A stretch of 64,000 nt of DNA, taken from assembly GCA_028283855.1 (NCBI GenBank), contig JAPWJX010000003.1, positions 434,001 through 498,000 on the forward strand. The letters run 5' to 3'. Of this stretch, positions 48,207 through 55,936 are shown one piece after another; positions within the stretch are counted from its first letter, which is position 1, and each line of letters opens with the position of its first letter. Origin of the DNA: Verrucomicrobium sp. GTDB taxonomy: Bacteria > Verrucomicrobiota > Verrucomicrobiia > Methylacidiphilales > GAS474. The notes beneath the pieces are model-generated. The model searched no databases, was not told the origin of the DNA, and saw nothing but the letters and a program-made list of their open reading frames with translations. A program made the position numbers and the translations under genes.

Positions 48207-48225
48207 ACGGCAGACATCCACAGGT

Positions 48226-49311
48226 ATGGCGAAACCCCTTAAGGTCGGGATCATCGGCGCGGGCGGCATCGTGAGGGGGGCCCACCTCAAACCCGGCTGG
48301 CTGGCCGTCCCCGATTGCGAGGTGGCCGCGATCTGCGACATCCACCCCGAGGCGGCGCAAAAGCTGGCCGACGATTTCAACATCCCCCGCGTCTTCGCCG
48401 ATTTCCGCGAGATGCTGGCCATGCCGGACCTCGACGCCGTCGACATCTGCACGCCGAACAAAGTCCACACCCCCGCCGTCATCGCCGCGCTGGAGGCGGG
48501 CAAGGACGTCCTGTGCGAAAAGCCGCTGGCTGTCTCCGTGGAGGAGATCCTGCAGATCCGCGCCGTCCTGCGGAAGACCGACCGCATCCTCATGACGGCG
48601 CAGCACCACCGCTTCAGCCCGGAGTCCCTGGCCATCAAGGCGTGGGTCGACTCCGGCGCGCTGGGGGAGCTTTACCACGCCCGCGTCAACGCCACCCGGC
48701 GCAACCACCTTCCCATCAACCCCGGCTTCATCGACCCGAAGCTTTCCGGCGGCGGCCCCTGCATGGACATCGGCGTCCACGCGCTCGACACCGCGCTGTG
48801 GCTGATGGGCTTCCCCACGCCCGTGCGGGTGAGCGGGCGGGCCCACACCAACTTCGCCAAAGGCTTCGAGATCCCCGGCGCGTGGGGGGAGTGGGACCGC
48901 ACCCTCTTCGGCGTGGAAGACTTCGCCGGCGGCTACATCCACTTTTCCAACGGGGCGACGATGGTCCTGGAAGCCAGCTGGCTCCAGCACCAGGAAAAGG
49001 AGGAGCTGAACGCCACCCTGCAGGGAAAGAAGGCCTCCGTCCGCTGGCCGGACGGCCGCTTCCATACGGTGGTCAACCGGGCCCTGGTCGACGGTACCGT
49101 CCTGCCCATCGTGGGGCGCAAGCCCGCCCACACGGAGGAAATCCTGGCCTTCGCGGAGGCGGTCCGCCGGCGCTCCCCCTCCCCCGTTCCCATCGACCAG
49201 ACGCTCCTGGTCATCGCCATTTTGGAGGCGATCATGAAGTCGAGCGAATCGAACCGGGAGATCCTTCTCCCGGACTTTGCCGCGGCGGAGCCGCAGGCGC
49301 CCGCTCCTTAA
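48226..49311 (+). CDS. Gfo/Idh/MocA family oxidoreductase (second)
   Basis: This 361-residue protein has the Rossmann start PLKVGIIGAGGIVRGAHLKP, the VDICTPNKVHTPAVIAALEA block and the catalytic-region motif VLCEKPLAVSVEEILQIRAV, followed by DIGVHALDTALWLMGFP. It is an NAD(P)-dependent sugar or cyclitol dehydrogenase of unknown substrate. The ATG at 48226 gives MAKPLKVGIIGAG; the frame is open earlier, but those codons lie in the divergent promoter and the neighbouring gene. Its end overlaps the convergent small gene by 4 bases. It is only modestly similar to the Gfo/Idh protein at 25 kb, so the two are probably not a recent duplication. Confidence 0.9.
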   Translation: MAKPLKVGIIGAGGIVRGAHLKPGWLAVPDCEVAAICDIHPEAAQKLADDFNIPRVFADFREMLAMPDLDAVDICTPNKVHTPAVIAALEAGKDVLCEKPLAVSVEEILQIRAVLRKTDRILMTAQHHRFSPESLAIKAWVDSGALGELYHARVNATRRNHLPINPGFIDPKLSGGGPCMDIGVHALDTALWLMGFPTPVRVSGRAHTNFAKGFEIPGAWGEWDRTLFGVEDFAGGYIHFSNGATMVLEASWLQHQEKEELNATLQGKKASVRWPDGRFHTVVNRALVDGTVLPIVGRKPAHTEEILAFAEAVRRRSPSPVPIDQTLLVIAILEAIMKSSESNREILLPDFAAAEPQAPAP

Positions 49312-49871
49312 GCCTCCGCCACCGGCTCGCGGTAGTCGCCGCGCAGCGAGCGGATCGGATGGAGCACGGCCTTCTTGAAATCGACCCCGCCGAAGCGGTT
49401 CGATTCGGGCGTGGGCAGGCCGAATTCTTCCAGGGAGTCCTTGAAAGGGGAGAAACCGGCGAAGGAGCCGCCGTGGGCCTCGCCCTTGCCCTCGGGGCTG
49501 ACGCGGCCGGCGAGATGGGCGATGACCGGGCGCAGCGCGGCGCGGTGTCCCTCTTCCTCCTTGTTGTAGATCCGGTACATGACCAGCGCCTCGCGCAGGA
49601 CGATTTCACGATTCCGGTTGGTGATCTGGGCCTCGGCGAAGGCCTTCAGATCGTTGGCATACGCCTGCCCTCCCCGCATCAAGTTGTGGGAGACCGAATT
49701 TAGAAGGGGGTCTCCCATGCTAAAATCGCGGAGGAAGCCGCTGAGGGAGCTTCCGCTGTTCAACGCCTTGGAAATCGTTTTCAGCGCCCCGGGCGGCAGC
49801 GGCGCTTTGTTTTTAACCGCCTTTTCGATCCCGGTTTCCAGCGCCCAAAGACGATCCATGAAGGTGCTCAT
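49308..49871 (-). CDS. hypothetical protein, third gene with the shared upstream element
   Basis: Unknown 187-residue, mostly helical and soluble protein: MSTFMDRLWALETGIEKAVK, then LPPGALKTISKALNSGSSLS and YANDLKAFAEAQITNRNREI. The C-terminal part is richer in Gly/Pro. No signal peptide, membrane segment or recognised motif. The ATAGnCGAATTA element ends 6 bases before the ATG at 49871, or 18 bases before a second in-frame ATG at 49859, so a leaderless message or the later start are both possible. It converges on the Gfo/Idh gene. Confidence 0.6.
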   Translation of the reverse strand: MSTFMDRLWALETGIEKAVKNKAPLPPGALKTISKALNSGSSLSGFLRDFSMGDPLLNSVSHNLMRGGQAYANDLKAFAEAQITNRNREIVLREALVMYRIYNKEEEGHRAALRPVIAHLAGRVSPEGKGEAHGGSFAGFSPFKDSLEEFGLPTPESNRFGGVDFKKAVLHPIRSLRGDYREPVAEA

Positions 49872-49877
49872 AAACAA

Positions 49878-49889
49878 TAATTCGGCTAT
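49878..49889 (-). promoter_or_regulatory. shared upstream element, copy 3 (ATAGnCGAATTA)
   Basis: The minus strand reads ATAGCCGAATTA just upstream of the 187-residue gene. It is 6 bases from the first possible ATG, closer than at the other two copies (22 bases). Moving the start to the second ATG (49859) gives 18 bases, which is nearer to the others. Confidence 0.5.
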
Positions 49890-49913
49890 TCCCGGCCTTG
49901 GCAGCCCCTCTTC

Positions 49914-51194
49914 TTACACCAGCCCCACCGGCTGGAAGGCGTGGCCGGGGAGGATCCGCTCGATGTTCGGATTTCCCAGGTGGACGCGGACCACTTCCCC
50001 CAGGACGTCGCGGAAGTCGGTGGTGTGCAGGAGGTCGCGCCTTTCGTGGAGCTGTTCCGGTCCCAGGCCCGGCCAGTTGCCCAGGACGGGGCGAGGGCGG
50101 TTCTTGACCGGGCCGCCGACGGCCAGCATGCAGTTGGCCCAGCCGTGGTCGGTCCCCTTCGTTCCGTTTTCCTTCGCGGTGCGGCCAAAGTCGCTGAGCG
50201 TCAGCACCAGCACGTTCTCCATCCGGGAGCCCAGGTCCTGGTTGAAGGCGGCCAGGCCCTGGGCCAGCCCCTCCACCATGTTGCCGTAGTTGCCCGCCGC
50301 GCCGCCCTGGTTCTGGTGGGTGTCCCAGCCGCCGTAGTCGATCTCCGCCACCTCCAGGCCGACGCCCGCCTTGATGAGCCGGGCGACCTCCCGCAGCTTC
50401 CGGCCGAACTCGTTTTCCGGATAGGCCGCGCCGGGCTGGTAGGGCGCGGAGACGACGCCCCTCAGCTGCTCGATCCCGGAGAAGGTGGCCTGGGCGGTCT
50501 CCGCCAAAAGGTCGCGCGCCGCCCCGGCGTATTGGCCCGCCTCCCGCGGGCCGCAGCAGTAGGCGTGCTCCAGCGCCGCGCCGACCAGCGCCTGGTCCTG
50601 CGGCGCGGCGGTCTTGGGGAAGGCCAGGTCGTCGACGCCGCGCATGGAGTAGGCCGGGGCCTCCCCGCGCAGGATGCGGGGCAGCGTGTCGCCGACGGAG
50701 ACGGCGCGGATCGGGCCGCGGCCGGCGGAGGTCAGGAGGTGGCGGTTGAGCCACCCGTCGGAGGCGATGGTGTTGCCGATGACGCCGGTCTCCCAGGTGT
50801 CTTGCTCCTCGAAGTGGGAGCGGGTGTTCTTGTCGTAGCCGACGGCCTGGAGCGCCACGGCCCGGCCGGACTGGAAGAGGGGCCGGAGGGCCGCCGCGCG
50901 CGGATGGAGGCCGAAGTGGCCGTCCAGGTCGAGCGCCCCGTCGGCCGATCCGGGCGCGGCGATGGCGATCGACTGCCGCAGCTTGTAGTAGTCGGCGTCG
51001 CCATGGGGGACGACGAAGTTGAGCCCGTCCATGCCGCCGCGCAGGAAGACGACGACGAGGGTGCGGTCCGCCGCGACGGGGCGAATGTCCTTTTGCGAAA
51101 GCCCCGCCTGGGCCAGGAGGTCGAAGGGGGTGATCCCGCAGTAGAGGGCCAGGAGGCCGGAGGTCTTCAGGAAGTAGCGGCGCGTCAGGTGCAT
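49914..51194 (-). CDS. DUF1501 family protein with Tat-type signal
   Basis: This 426-residue protein begins MHLTRRYFLKTSGLLALYCG, a twin-arginine-like export signal. DUF1501 features follow: LVVVFLRGGMDGLNFVVPHG, LDGHFGLHPRAAALRPLF, DYGGWDTHQNQGG and LTLSDFGRTAKENGTKGTDHG. The Asp/His residues suggest an alkaline-phosphatase-like metal site, but activity is not established. The start at 51192-51194 is preceded by GGGAG; the frame is open upstream inside the DUF1800 gene. It lies 14 bases after that gene, the usual DUF1800-DUF1501 pairing. The pair is abundant in planctomycetes and verrucomicrobia. Confidence 0.92.
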   Translation of the reverse strand: MHLTRRYFLKTSGLLALYCGITPFDLLAQAGLSQKDIRPVAADRTLVVVFLRGGMDGLNFVVPHGDADYYKLRQSIAIAAPGSADGALDLDGHFGLHPRAAALRPLFQSGRAVALQAVGYDKNTRSHFEEQDTWETGVIGNTIASDGWLNRHLLTSAGRGPIRAVSVGDTLPRILRGEAPAYSMRGVDDLAFPKTAAPQDQALVGAALEHAYCCGPREAGQYAGAARDLLAETAQATFSGIEQLRGVVSAPYQPGAAYPENEFGRKLREVARLIKAGVGLEVAEIDYGGWDTHQNQGGAAGNYGNMVEGLAQGLAAFNQDLGSRMENVLVLTLSDFGRTAKENGTKGTDHGWANCMLAVGGPVKNRPRPVLGNWPGLGPEQLHERRDLLHTTDFRDVLGEVVRVHLGNPNIERILPGHAFQPVGLV

Positions 51195-51208
51195 GGATTT
51201 CTCCCGGG

Positions 51209-54200
51209 TTAGCGGAGGTTGGCCTCCGGCAGTTGGCAGAGGAAGGAGGCGAGGAGGGCGGCCCGCTGGGGCGGGGCGTCCTGGCTCTTGGAAAGGAGAT
51301 CCTCCGCCGCCTGCTGGGAGGCGGGGGAAAGGAGGCGGCCGGTCAGCCGCAGGGAGAGGAAGTCGATGGCCTGGCGGTCCCGCGCGGCGTCCCACTTCCC
51401 CTTCGGGTCGAGCCATTCCGGCGGCAGGAGGGAGGAGAGCCGCGCGTCGAGACGCCGGGCGAACTGCCAGCGCTGCAGGAGGGCGTTGGAGCCGGCGTAT
51501 TCCCGGTCCCCCTCCTTGTAGCCGTCCGGCGTGGGCCGGTCGAAGAGGCCCTGGCCCGACTGCTTGAGGAACGTGGCGGTGGCGCCCGCCTGGTCTGGGT
51601 CGGGCTCGTTGCCGCCCAGGCGCTGGAGGCGGACGGCGTAGTCGACCGGCTGGGCGAGGCGCAGCGGGGCCTTCCAGAATTCCGGCGCCTGGGCGATCTC
51701 CCGCAGGAGGGCCTGCATGTCTCCGCCGCTCTCCAGGTAGATCCTGGCCAGGCGGTCGACGAGCGGCTGCGGCGCGGGGACGCCGACGTAGTGCTCCGCC
51801 AGTTTGCGGGAGATGAAGGCGGCGGTGGCCGGATGGGCCGCCAGCATTTCCACGGCCAGGGAGACGCGGTCGAACCGCTCCGCCGGGGCCGAGGGCGGCA
51901 GTTCCAGGCCGAAGACCTCGCGCGGCTTGCCGTCGTTGAGCCGGGGGTCGAAGCGGAAGACGCGGTCCAGCTCGGGGCCGGGGACGCCCTGAAGGTCGGC
52001 CTCGCTGGAGAGGGTCCAGCCGTTGAGGACTCCGGCCAGGGTCGTCACGTCGGCCTGGGTGTAGCCGCCGTGGACGCCCAGGGTGTGCAGCTCCATGATC
52101 TCGCGGGCGTAGTTCTCGTTGAGCTTTCCGGCGTAGCTGTTGAACTGGTCCAGGTAGACGAGCATGGCGGGGCTGGTGGCGGAGAGGCGGAGCAGCTCCG
52201 GGAAGGGAGCGACGCCCGCCTGCCAGAAGCGGAGGTGCTCCCGCCATTTGGCCCCCTCCTTCACCTTGCTGACCCAGGTGGAGAAGTGGTTCTCCGTCCA
52301 GAGGACGAAGCGCGCGCGGACGGGGTTGGAGGTCAGGAGCAGCTGGTGCATGGCCCGCGCCGGGGCGCCCGCGCCGCGCGCCTCGGGAAAGGTGACGCCT
52401 GTCTCCTTGTCGAGGGCCTGGAGGGCGGGGCTGGAAAAATCCTCCGCCAGGCGGCGGCGGAGCCAGACGTCCTCCCCCTCCGTGAGGACGGCGGCCAGCT
52501 CCTCCGGCTCCGGCCCGTAGGCGAAGCGGTCCAAGAGCCGCACCGCGCGCGCGTAGGAGCCGGGCTCCCCGGAGAGCCGCGCGGGTACGGTGACGGTGAC
52601 GGCGGCGGACCCCGCCTCCCGCCCGTCCCGGTCCCGGGCGACGACGGCCAGCGTGTGCGGCCCCGGCTTCCAGCCGCGCAGGGAAAGGGGAAAGACGACC
52701 GGCCCGAGGTTGCGCGGCGGGCGCAGGTGGAGGCCCAGCGGCTTGCCATCGGCCACCACGTCGACCCAGGCGGTGCCGGTGGCGGCGAAGCCCCGCGCGA
52801 CGACCGCGTCGGCCGTTTCCAGGACGGCCCCCTCAAAGGGGTAGAGGAGCTGGACGGCGGGCGGCGGCGGCGCGGAACCGATCTCTTCCAGCCGCAGCGC
52901 GCGCAGGGAGAAGGAGGAGGGCTCCGGAGAGGCCAGGCCAATCCAAATCCGCTGGCCCGCCCGGCCATCCAGGTGGACGCGGCCCAAGGCGCACTCATAG
53001 CCCGTCACCGGCGCGCGGCCCAGCTGGACCGTCCCGTGCGGGGCGTGGATGCCGAAGGCGACCTCCGCCTTCGGCGCCTTGGGATCGGGCTTGGCGGTCT
53101 CCGCAAAGACGAGGAAGTCCCCGGCCAGCCCCGCGGGCAGTTCCAGAGCGGCGGAGGCGGCGGAGGCGAAGACGGCGGGCCGGTCGATCGGCGCGCGGGG
53201 CCCGGGCAGGAGGCCGGTCCAGCCCTTTTCCCCGGCGGTGAAGCGGAGGAAGCGGCGCGGCGGACCGGCCTGCCCTCCGGGCGCGTTTAGGACGATCCGC
53301 TGCGGCGGCGCCTCCGCGGCCAGGCCGCTGGGCAGGACGGAGCGGAGGGAGACGGTGTTCACGCCCGGCAGGAGGGAGCCGGGGGCGATGCGGAACCAGA
53401 GATCGGCGCCGGGCTGGGAGGCGATGCCGACGCCGTTGAGGAGCAGCTCGGTGCGGGCGGGCGCGGCCCCCGTGCCCGCGTTCTGCCACCAGGCCCGCGC
53501 GTGGAGAAGGACGGGGCCCGCCGCGGGCTGGTTGTCGAAGATCCGGTCAAAGCCGACGCGCAGCGGGGAGCCGGGACGGCCGATGACCGACATGTCGACG
53601 TCGTCCGCGCCGCTCGGATTGGCCGCCGGGCCGCTGCCCGCGCTCATGCCGCCGCCCATGGAGGGTTCCGCCGCGGCGGCCATCATGGGGGGCTCCTCCC
53701 CCGCCATCATCGCCATGCCGGGAGAAGGCGGGGCGGCGGCGTTCGCGTCGAGGCGGAGCAGCTCGTAGCGGTCCAGGAAGAGATCCCGCTTGTCCGGCCC
53801 CACGCGGAAGTCGTTCATGTAGGCGACGGTCAGGATGTGGGCCCCCGGCGGCAGCCGGAACGGCGTGCCGATGGGGACGCGGTGCCAATCGCCGGGAGAA
53901 AGGCGGGAGGAGGCGACCGGGGTGCGGTCCTCGTTGAAGCGGAGGCCGATGGTGGGAAGCGCGCCGCCGCCTTCCGTCCCCTTGGCGCGGAGGATGAGCT
54001 GGTAATAGCCGGGCGTGGGAACGTCGACCGCCAGGCACCAGCCGAGCTTGTTGTTGAAGGCGCCCAGGCGCTGGCCTCCGTCGGCCTCCGGATCCTTCTG
54101 GACGTCGGGCGGCTTCTCCCCGGCCTGGAGCGCGCGCGGGTCCGCGTTGCGCGCCGCGCAGGAGCCGGAGAGGAGCTGGCCGGGCTTCGGGCGGACGATG

Positions 54201-54859
54201 TTCAGCCAGAGCGGGTCGCCCTCCACGGCGGCCTGGCCGTCCCGCAGGACCGGGGTGAGGAGCGCGACGCCGGGAGGAAGCGCGTCCGCGTCGACCCGGA
54301 AGGTGAAGCGGCGGAAGCATTCCCCGGGTTGGGGCGGGGCGGCCAGGCCTGGCAGTTCCCGTCCGTCCGGAAGGCGGAGGGAGACCGTGCGCGGATCGTC
54401 GCCGGGCCGCGCGCTGAACAGCTCCGCGCAAACGGTGACCGGCCCCCACGCGTCGCAGCCCGCCGTGGGGCTGACCACCTGGGGCCGCGCGGGGTCAAGG
54501 CCGCCCGGCACGACGCGGGCCTCCAGGCGGCTCTTGTCCAGGAGGAGGGCGGCCTGGCCCGCCTGGCGCGGGTCGATCCGCAGGAAGCCCACAGTCCGCC
54601 CCGGCAGGACGGTGGGCGGCAGGAGGACGGCCAGCGTTCCGTCCGGCCCCTCCACGCGGAGCGGGTAGACGGTCTTTTCCTTCGGCGCGTGGGCGACCGC
54701 AAAGGGGACCACCTCCGCCGCCCCGGTGCGGAAGACCCGCGTGGCGGTCAGGAAATGGGGCTCCGGGACTTTTTCAGCCGGATCGGCAAAGAGAGGCGCG
54801 GATGCCCCCAATAGCGCACAGGCGAACGCGCAAGCCCGTGGAAGGAGAGGGAACCGCAT
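51209..54859 (-). CDS. large secreted DUF1800 protein with N-terminal binding domains
   Basis: This 1216-residue exported protein has a signal peptide (about 1-25), beta-rich N-terminal domains and a carbohydrate-binding-module-like region (about 225-372: GYYQLILRAKGTEGGGALPT). A Met-rich linker follows (382-405, nine Met). Further Ig-like and binding-like segments come next, then a C-terminal DUF1800 domain (about 765-1216: FVLWTENHFSTWVSKVKEGA, LNENYAREIMELHTLGVHGG, FISRKLAEHYVGVP). Most DUF1800 proteins are 450-600 residues, so this is an unusually long fusion. The domain's function is unknown. It is cotranscribed with the DUF1501 gene 14 bases downstream. Confidence 0.88.
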   Translation of the reverse strand: MRFPLLPRACAFACALLGASAPLFADPAEKVPEPHFLTATRVFRTGAAEVVPFAVAHAPKEKTVYPLRVEGPDGTLAVLLPPTVLPGRTVGFLRIDPRQAGQAALLLDKSRLEARVVPGGLDPARPQVVSPTAGCDAWGPVTVCAELFSARPGDDPRTVSLRLPDGRELPGLAAPPQPGECFRRFTFRVDADALPPGVALLTPVLRDGQAAVEGDPLWLNIVRPKPGQLLSGSCAARNADPRALQAGEKPPDVQKDPEADGGQRLGAFNNKLGWCLAVDVPTPGYYQLILRAKGTEGGGALPTIGLRFNEDRTPVASSRLSPGDWHRVPIGTPFRLPPGAHILTVAYMNDFRVGPDKRDLFLDRYELLRLDANAAAPPSPGMAMMAGEEPPMMAAAAEPSMGGGMSAGSGPAANPSGADDVDMSVIGRPGSPLRVGFDRIFDNQPAAGPVLLHARAWWQNAGTGAAPARTELLLNGVGIASQPGADLWFRIAPGSLLPGVNTVSLRSVLPSGLAAEAPPQRIVLNAPGGQAGPPRRFLRFTAGEKGWTGLLPGPRAPIDRPAVFASAASAALELPAGLAGDFLVFAETAKPDPKAPKAEVAFGIHAPHGTVQLGRAPVTGYECALGRVHLDGRAGQRIWIGLASPEPSSFSLRALRLEEIGSAPPPPAVQLLYPFEGAVLETADAVVARGFAATGTAWVDVVADGKPLGLHLRPPRNLGPVVFPLSLRGWKPGPHTLAVVARDRDGREAGSAAVTVTVPARLSGEPGSYARAVRLLDRFAYGPEPEELAAVLTEGEDVWLRRRLAEDFSSPALQALDKETGVTFPEARGAGAPARAMHQLLLTSNPVRARFVLWTENHFSTWVSKVKEGAKWREHLRFWQAGVAPFPELLRLSATSPAMLVYLDQFNSYAGKLNENYAREIMELHTLGVHGGYTQADVTTLAGVLNGWTLSSEADLQGVPGPELDRVFRFDPRLNDGKPREVFGLELPPSAPAERFDRVSLAVEMLAAHPATAAFISRKLAEHYVGVPAPQPLVDRLARIYLESGGDMQALLREIAQAPEFWKAPLRLAQPVDYAVRLQRLGGNEPDPDQAGATATFLKQSGQGLFDRPTPDGYKEGDREYAGSNALLQRWQFARRLDARLSSLLPPEWLDPKGKWDAARDRQAIDFLSLRLTGRLLSPASQQAAEDLLSKSQDAPPQRAALLASFLCQLPEANLR

Positions 54860-54911
54860 AAGGGATTCAACCAGCCGTGTTATATCAATGTTGCGCCGCG
54901 GCGGCTAAAAA

Positions 54912-55487
54912 TCAAGCAGCGCGGAGGACGGCGGCGACGGTTTCCAGGGGCAGGCCGATGACGTTGGTCAGGGAGCCCCGGACATCGGCGATGAGGGAGT
55001 CCCCCTGTTCCTGGACGGCGTAGCTGCCCGCCTTGTCCATCACGTCGACGGCGTCGAGGTAGCGGGCGATCCGCGCGTCCGAAAGGGGGTGGAAGAGGAC
55101 GTGGCTGGAGGTGACGGCGCTCCGTTCCCGCCCGTCCGGCAACACCAGAACGACGGCCGTCTGTACGGTATGCCGCCGTCCGGCCAGGGTGCGGAGGGTG
55201 GCCGCGGCGTCGGCCCGGTCGCGCGGCTTGCCGAAAATGCGTCCGCCCAGGCTCACCGTGGTGTCGGCGGCCAGGATGCGGCGGCGGGGGAAGAGGCGCG
55301 CGGCGGCGCGGGCCTTGCCCAGGGCGTTGTGCCAGGCGAATTCGTGCGGGGAAAGGGCCCGGTTGTCCCGCTCTGTCCGCTCCTCGAACGGGAGCGAGCC
55401 GGCCAGTTGAAAGGGGACGCCCAGGAGGCCCAGGAGCTTCCGCCGCTGCGGCGAGCCGGAGGCTAGCAGGAGCGGCGGAATTTCCAT
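54912..55487 (-). CDS. maf: Maf family nucleoside triphosphate pyrophosphatase
   Basis: The 191-residue protein shows the Maf motifs LLASGSPQRRKLLGLLGVPF, RILAADTTVSLGGRIFGKPR and VMDKAGSYAVQEQG, then IGLPLETV at the C-terminus. Maf proteins hydrolyse non-canonical or excess nucleoside triphosphates (dTTP/UTP for the YhdE group), a house-cleaning role. The length is usual. It starts 4 bases after the hpf stop on the same strand and is probably cotranscribed. The exact nucleotide preference cannot be told from sequence. Confidence 0.93.
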   Translation of the reverse strand: MEIPPLLLASGSPQRRKLLGLLGVPFQLAGSLPFEERTERDNRALSPHEFAWHNALGKARAAARLFPRRRILAADTTVSLGGRIFGKPRDRADAAATLRTLAGRRHTVQTAVVLVLPDGRERSAVTSSHVLFHPLSDARIARYLDAVDVMDKAGSYAVQEQGDSLIADVRGSLTNVIGLPLETVAAVLRAA

Positions 55488-55491
55488 GAAG

Positions 55492-55845
55492 CTAGACGCG
55501 GGCGACGACGCGCTTGGTCTTGGCCACGCGGCCCGCCACGCGGCGCTTGTCGGCGCGCGCGCCCTTCTTCTTGCGGAGCTGCTGCTCCAGCCGCTTGGCG
55601 ACGAGGTCGACAGCCTGGTAGAGCTCGTGGCCGCGGTCTTCCGCGTGCAGGTCGGGGCCGGGGACGGCCAGGTGGACCTTCACCACGAAGGCGTGCTTGT
55701 TGGCCCGCGAGGTGTCGTGAAAGATCGCGACGTGGGCGCCGATGATCCCGTCGGCGAAGTGCTCCAGATGCTCCAGTTTCTCGGCGATGTGGCCGTGGAT
55801 GGCCGCCGTCAGCTTGATGTCGCGCGGACTGATGTGGATTTGCAT
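55492..55845 (-). CDS. hpf: ribosome hibernation promoting factor, short form
   Basis: The 117-residue protein begins MQIHISPRDIKLTAAIHGHI, then AEKLEHLEHFADGIIGAHVA and KHAFVVKVHLAVPGPDLHAE, and DRGHELYQAVDLVAKRLEQQ: the S30EA fold of HPF/RaiA. A basic tail (about 96-117) follows. It lacks the C-terminal dimerisation domain of long HPF, so it belongs to the short form that binds 30S subunits in stationary phase. The ATG at 55843-55845 is preferred to one 31 codons upstream. It is followed by maf and divergent from cimA. Confidence 0.92.
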   Translation of the reverse strand: MQIHISPRDIKLTAAIHGHIAEKLEHLEHFADGIIGAHVAIFHDTSRANKHAFVVKVHLAVPGPDLHAEDRGHELYQAVDLVAKRLEQQLRKKKGARADKRRVAGRVAKTKRVVARV

Positions 55846-55936
55846 ACGCCCTACGTTCGCACTCCGGCGCGGCGTTGTCGAGGGAGCTTCAAATTGGCGT
55901 GCATTAGCCGTGCCAAAACGGCAGGCTGACCGGCCC

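Noticed and set aside
48016-48225. N-terminal extension of the second Gfo/Idh frame
   Set aside because: It is antisense to hldE and the divergent promoter region. The Rossmann start MAKPLKVGIIGAG begins at 48226.
25016-49311. Recent duplication between the two Gfo/Idh oxidoreductases
   Set aside because: Only family motifs are shared; lengths and most residues differ, so they are separate family members rather than a recent copy.
51195-52247. N-terminal extension of the DUF1501 frame
   Set aside because: It is an alternative frame inside the DUF1800 coding sequence. A ribosome binding site and a Tat-type signal support the start at 51194.
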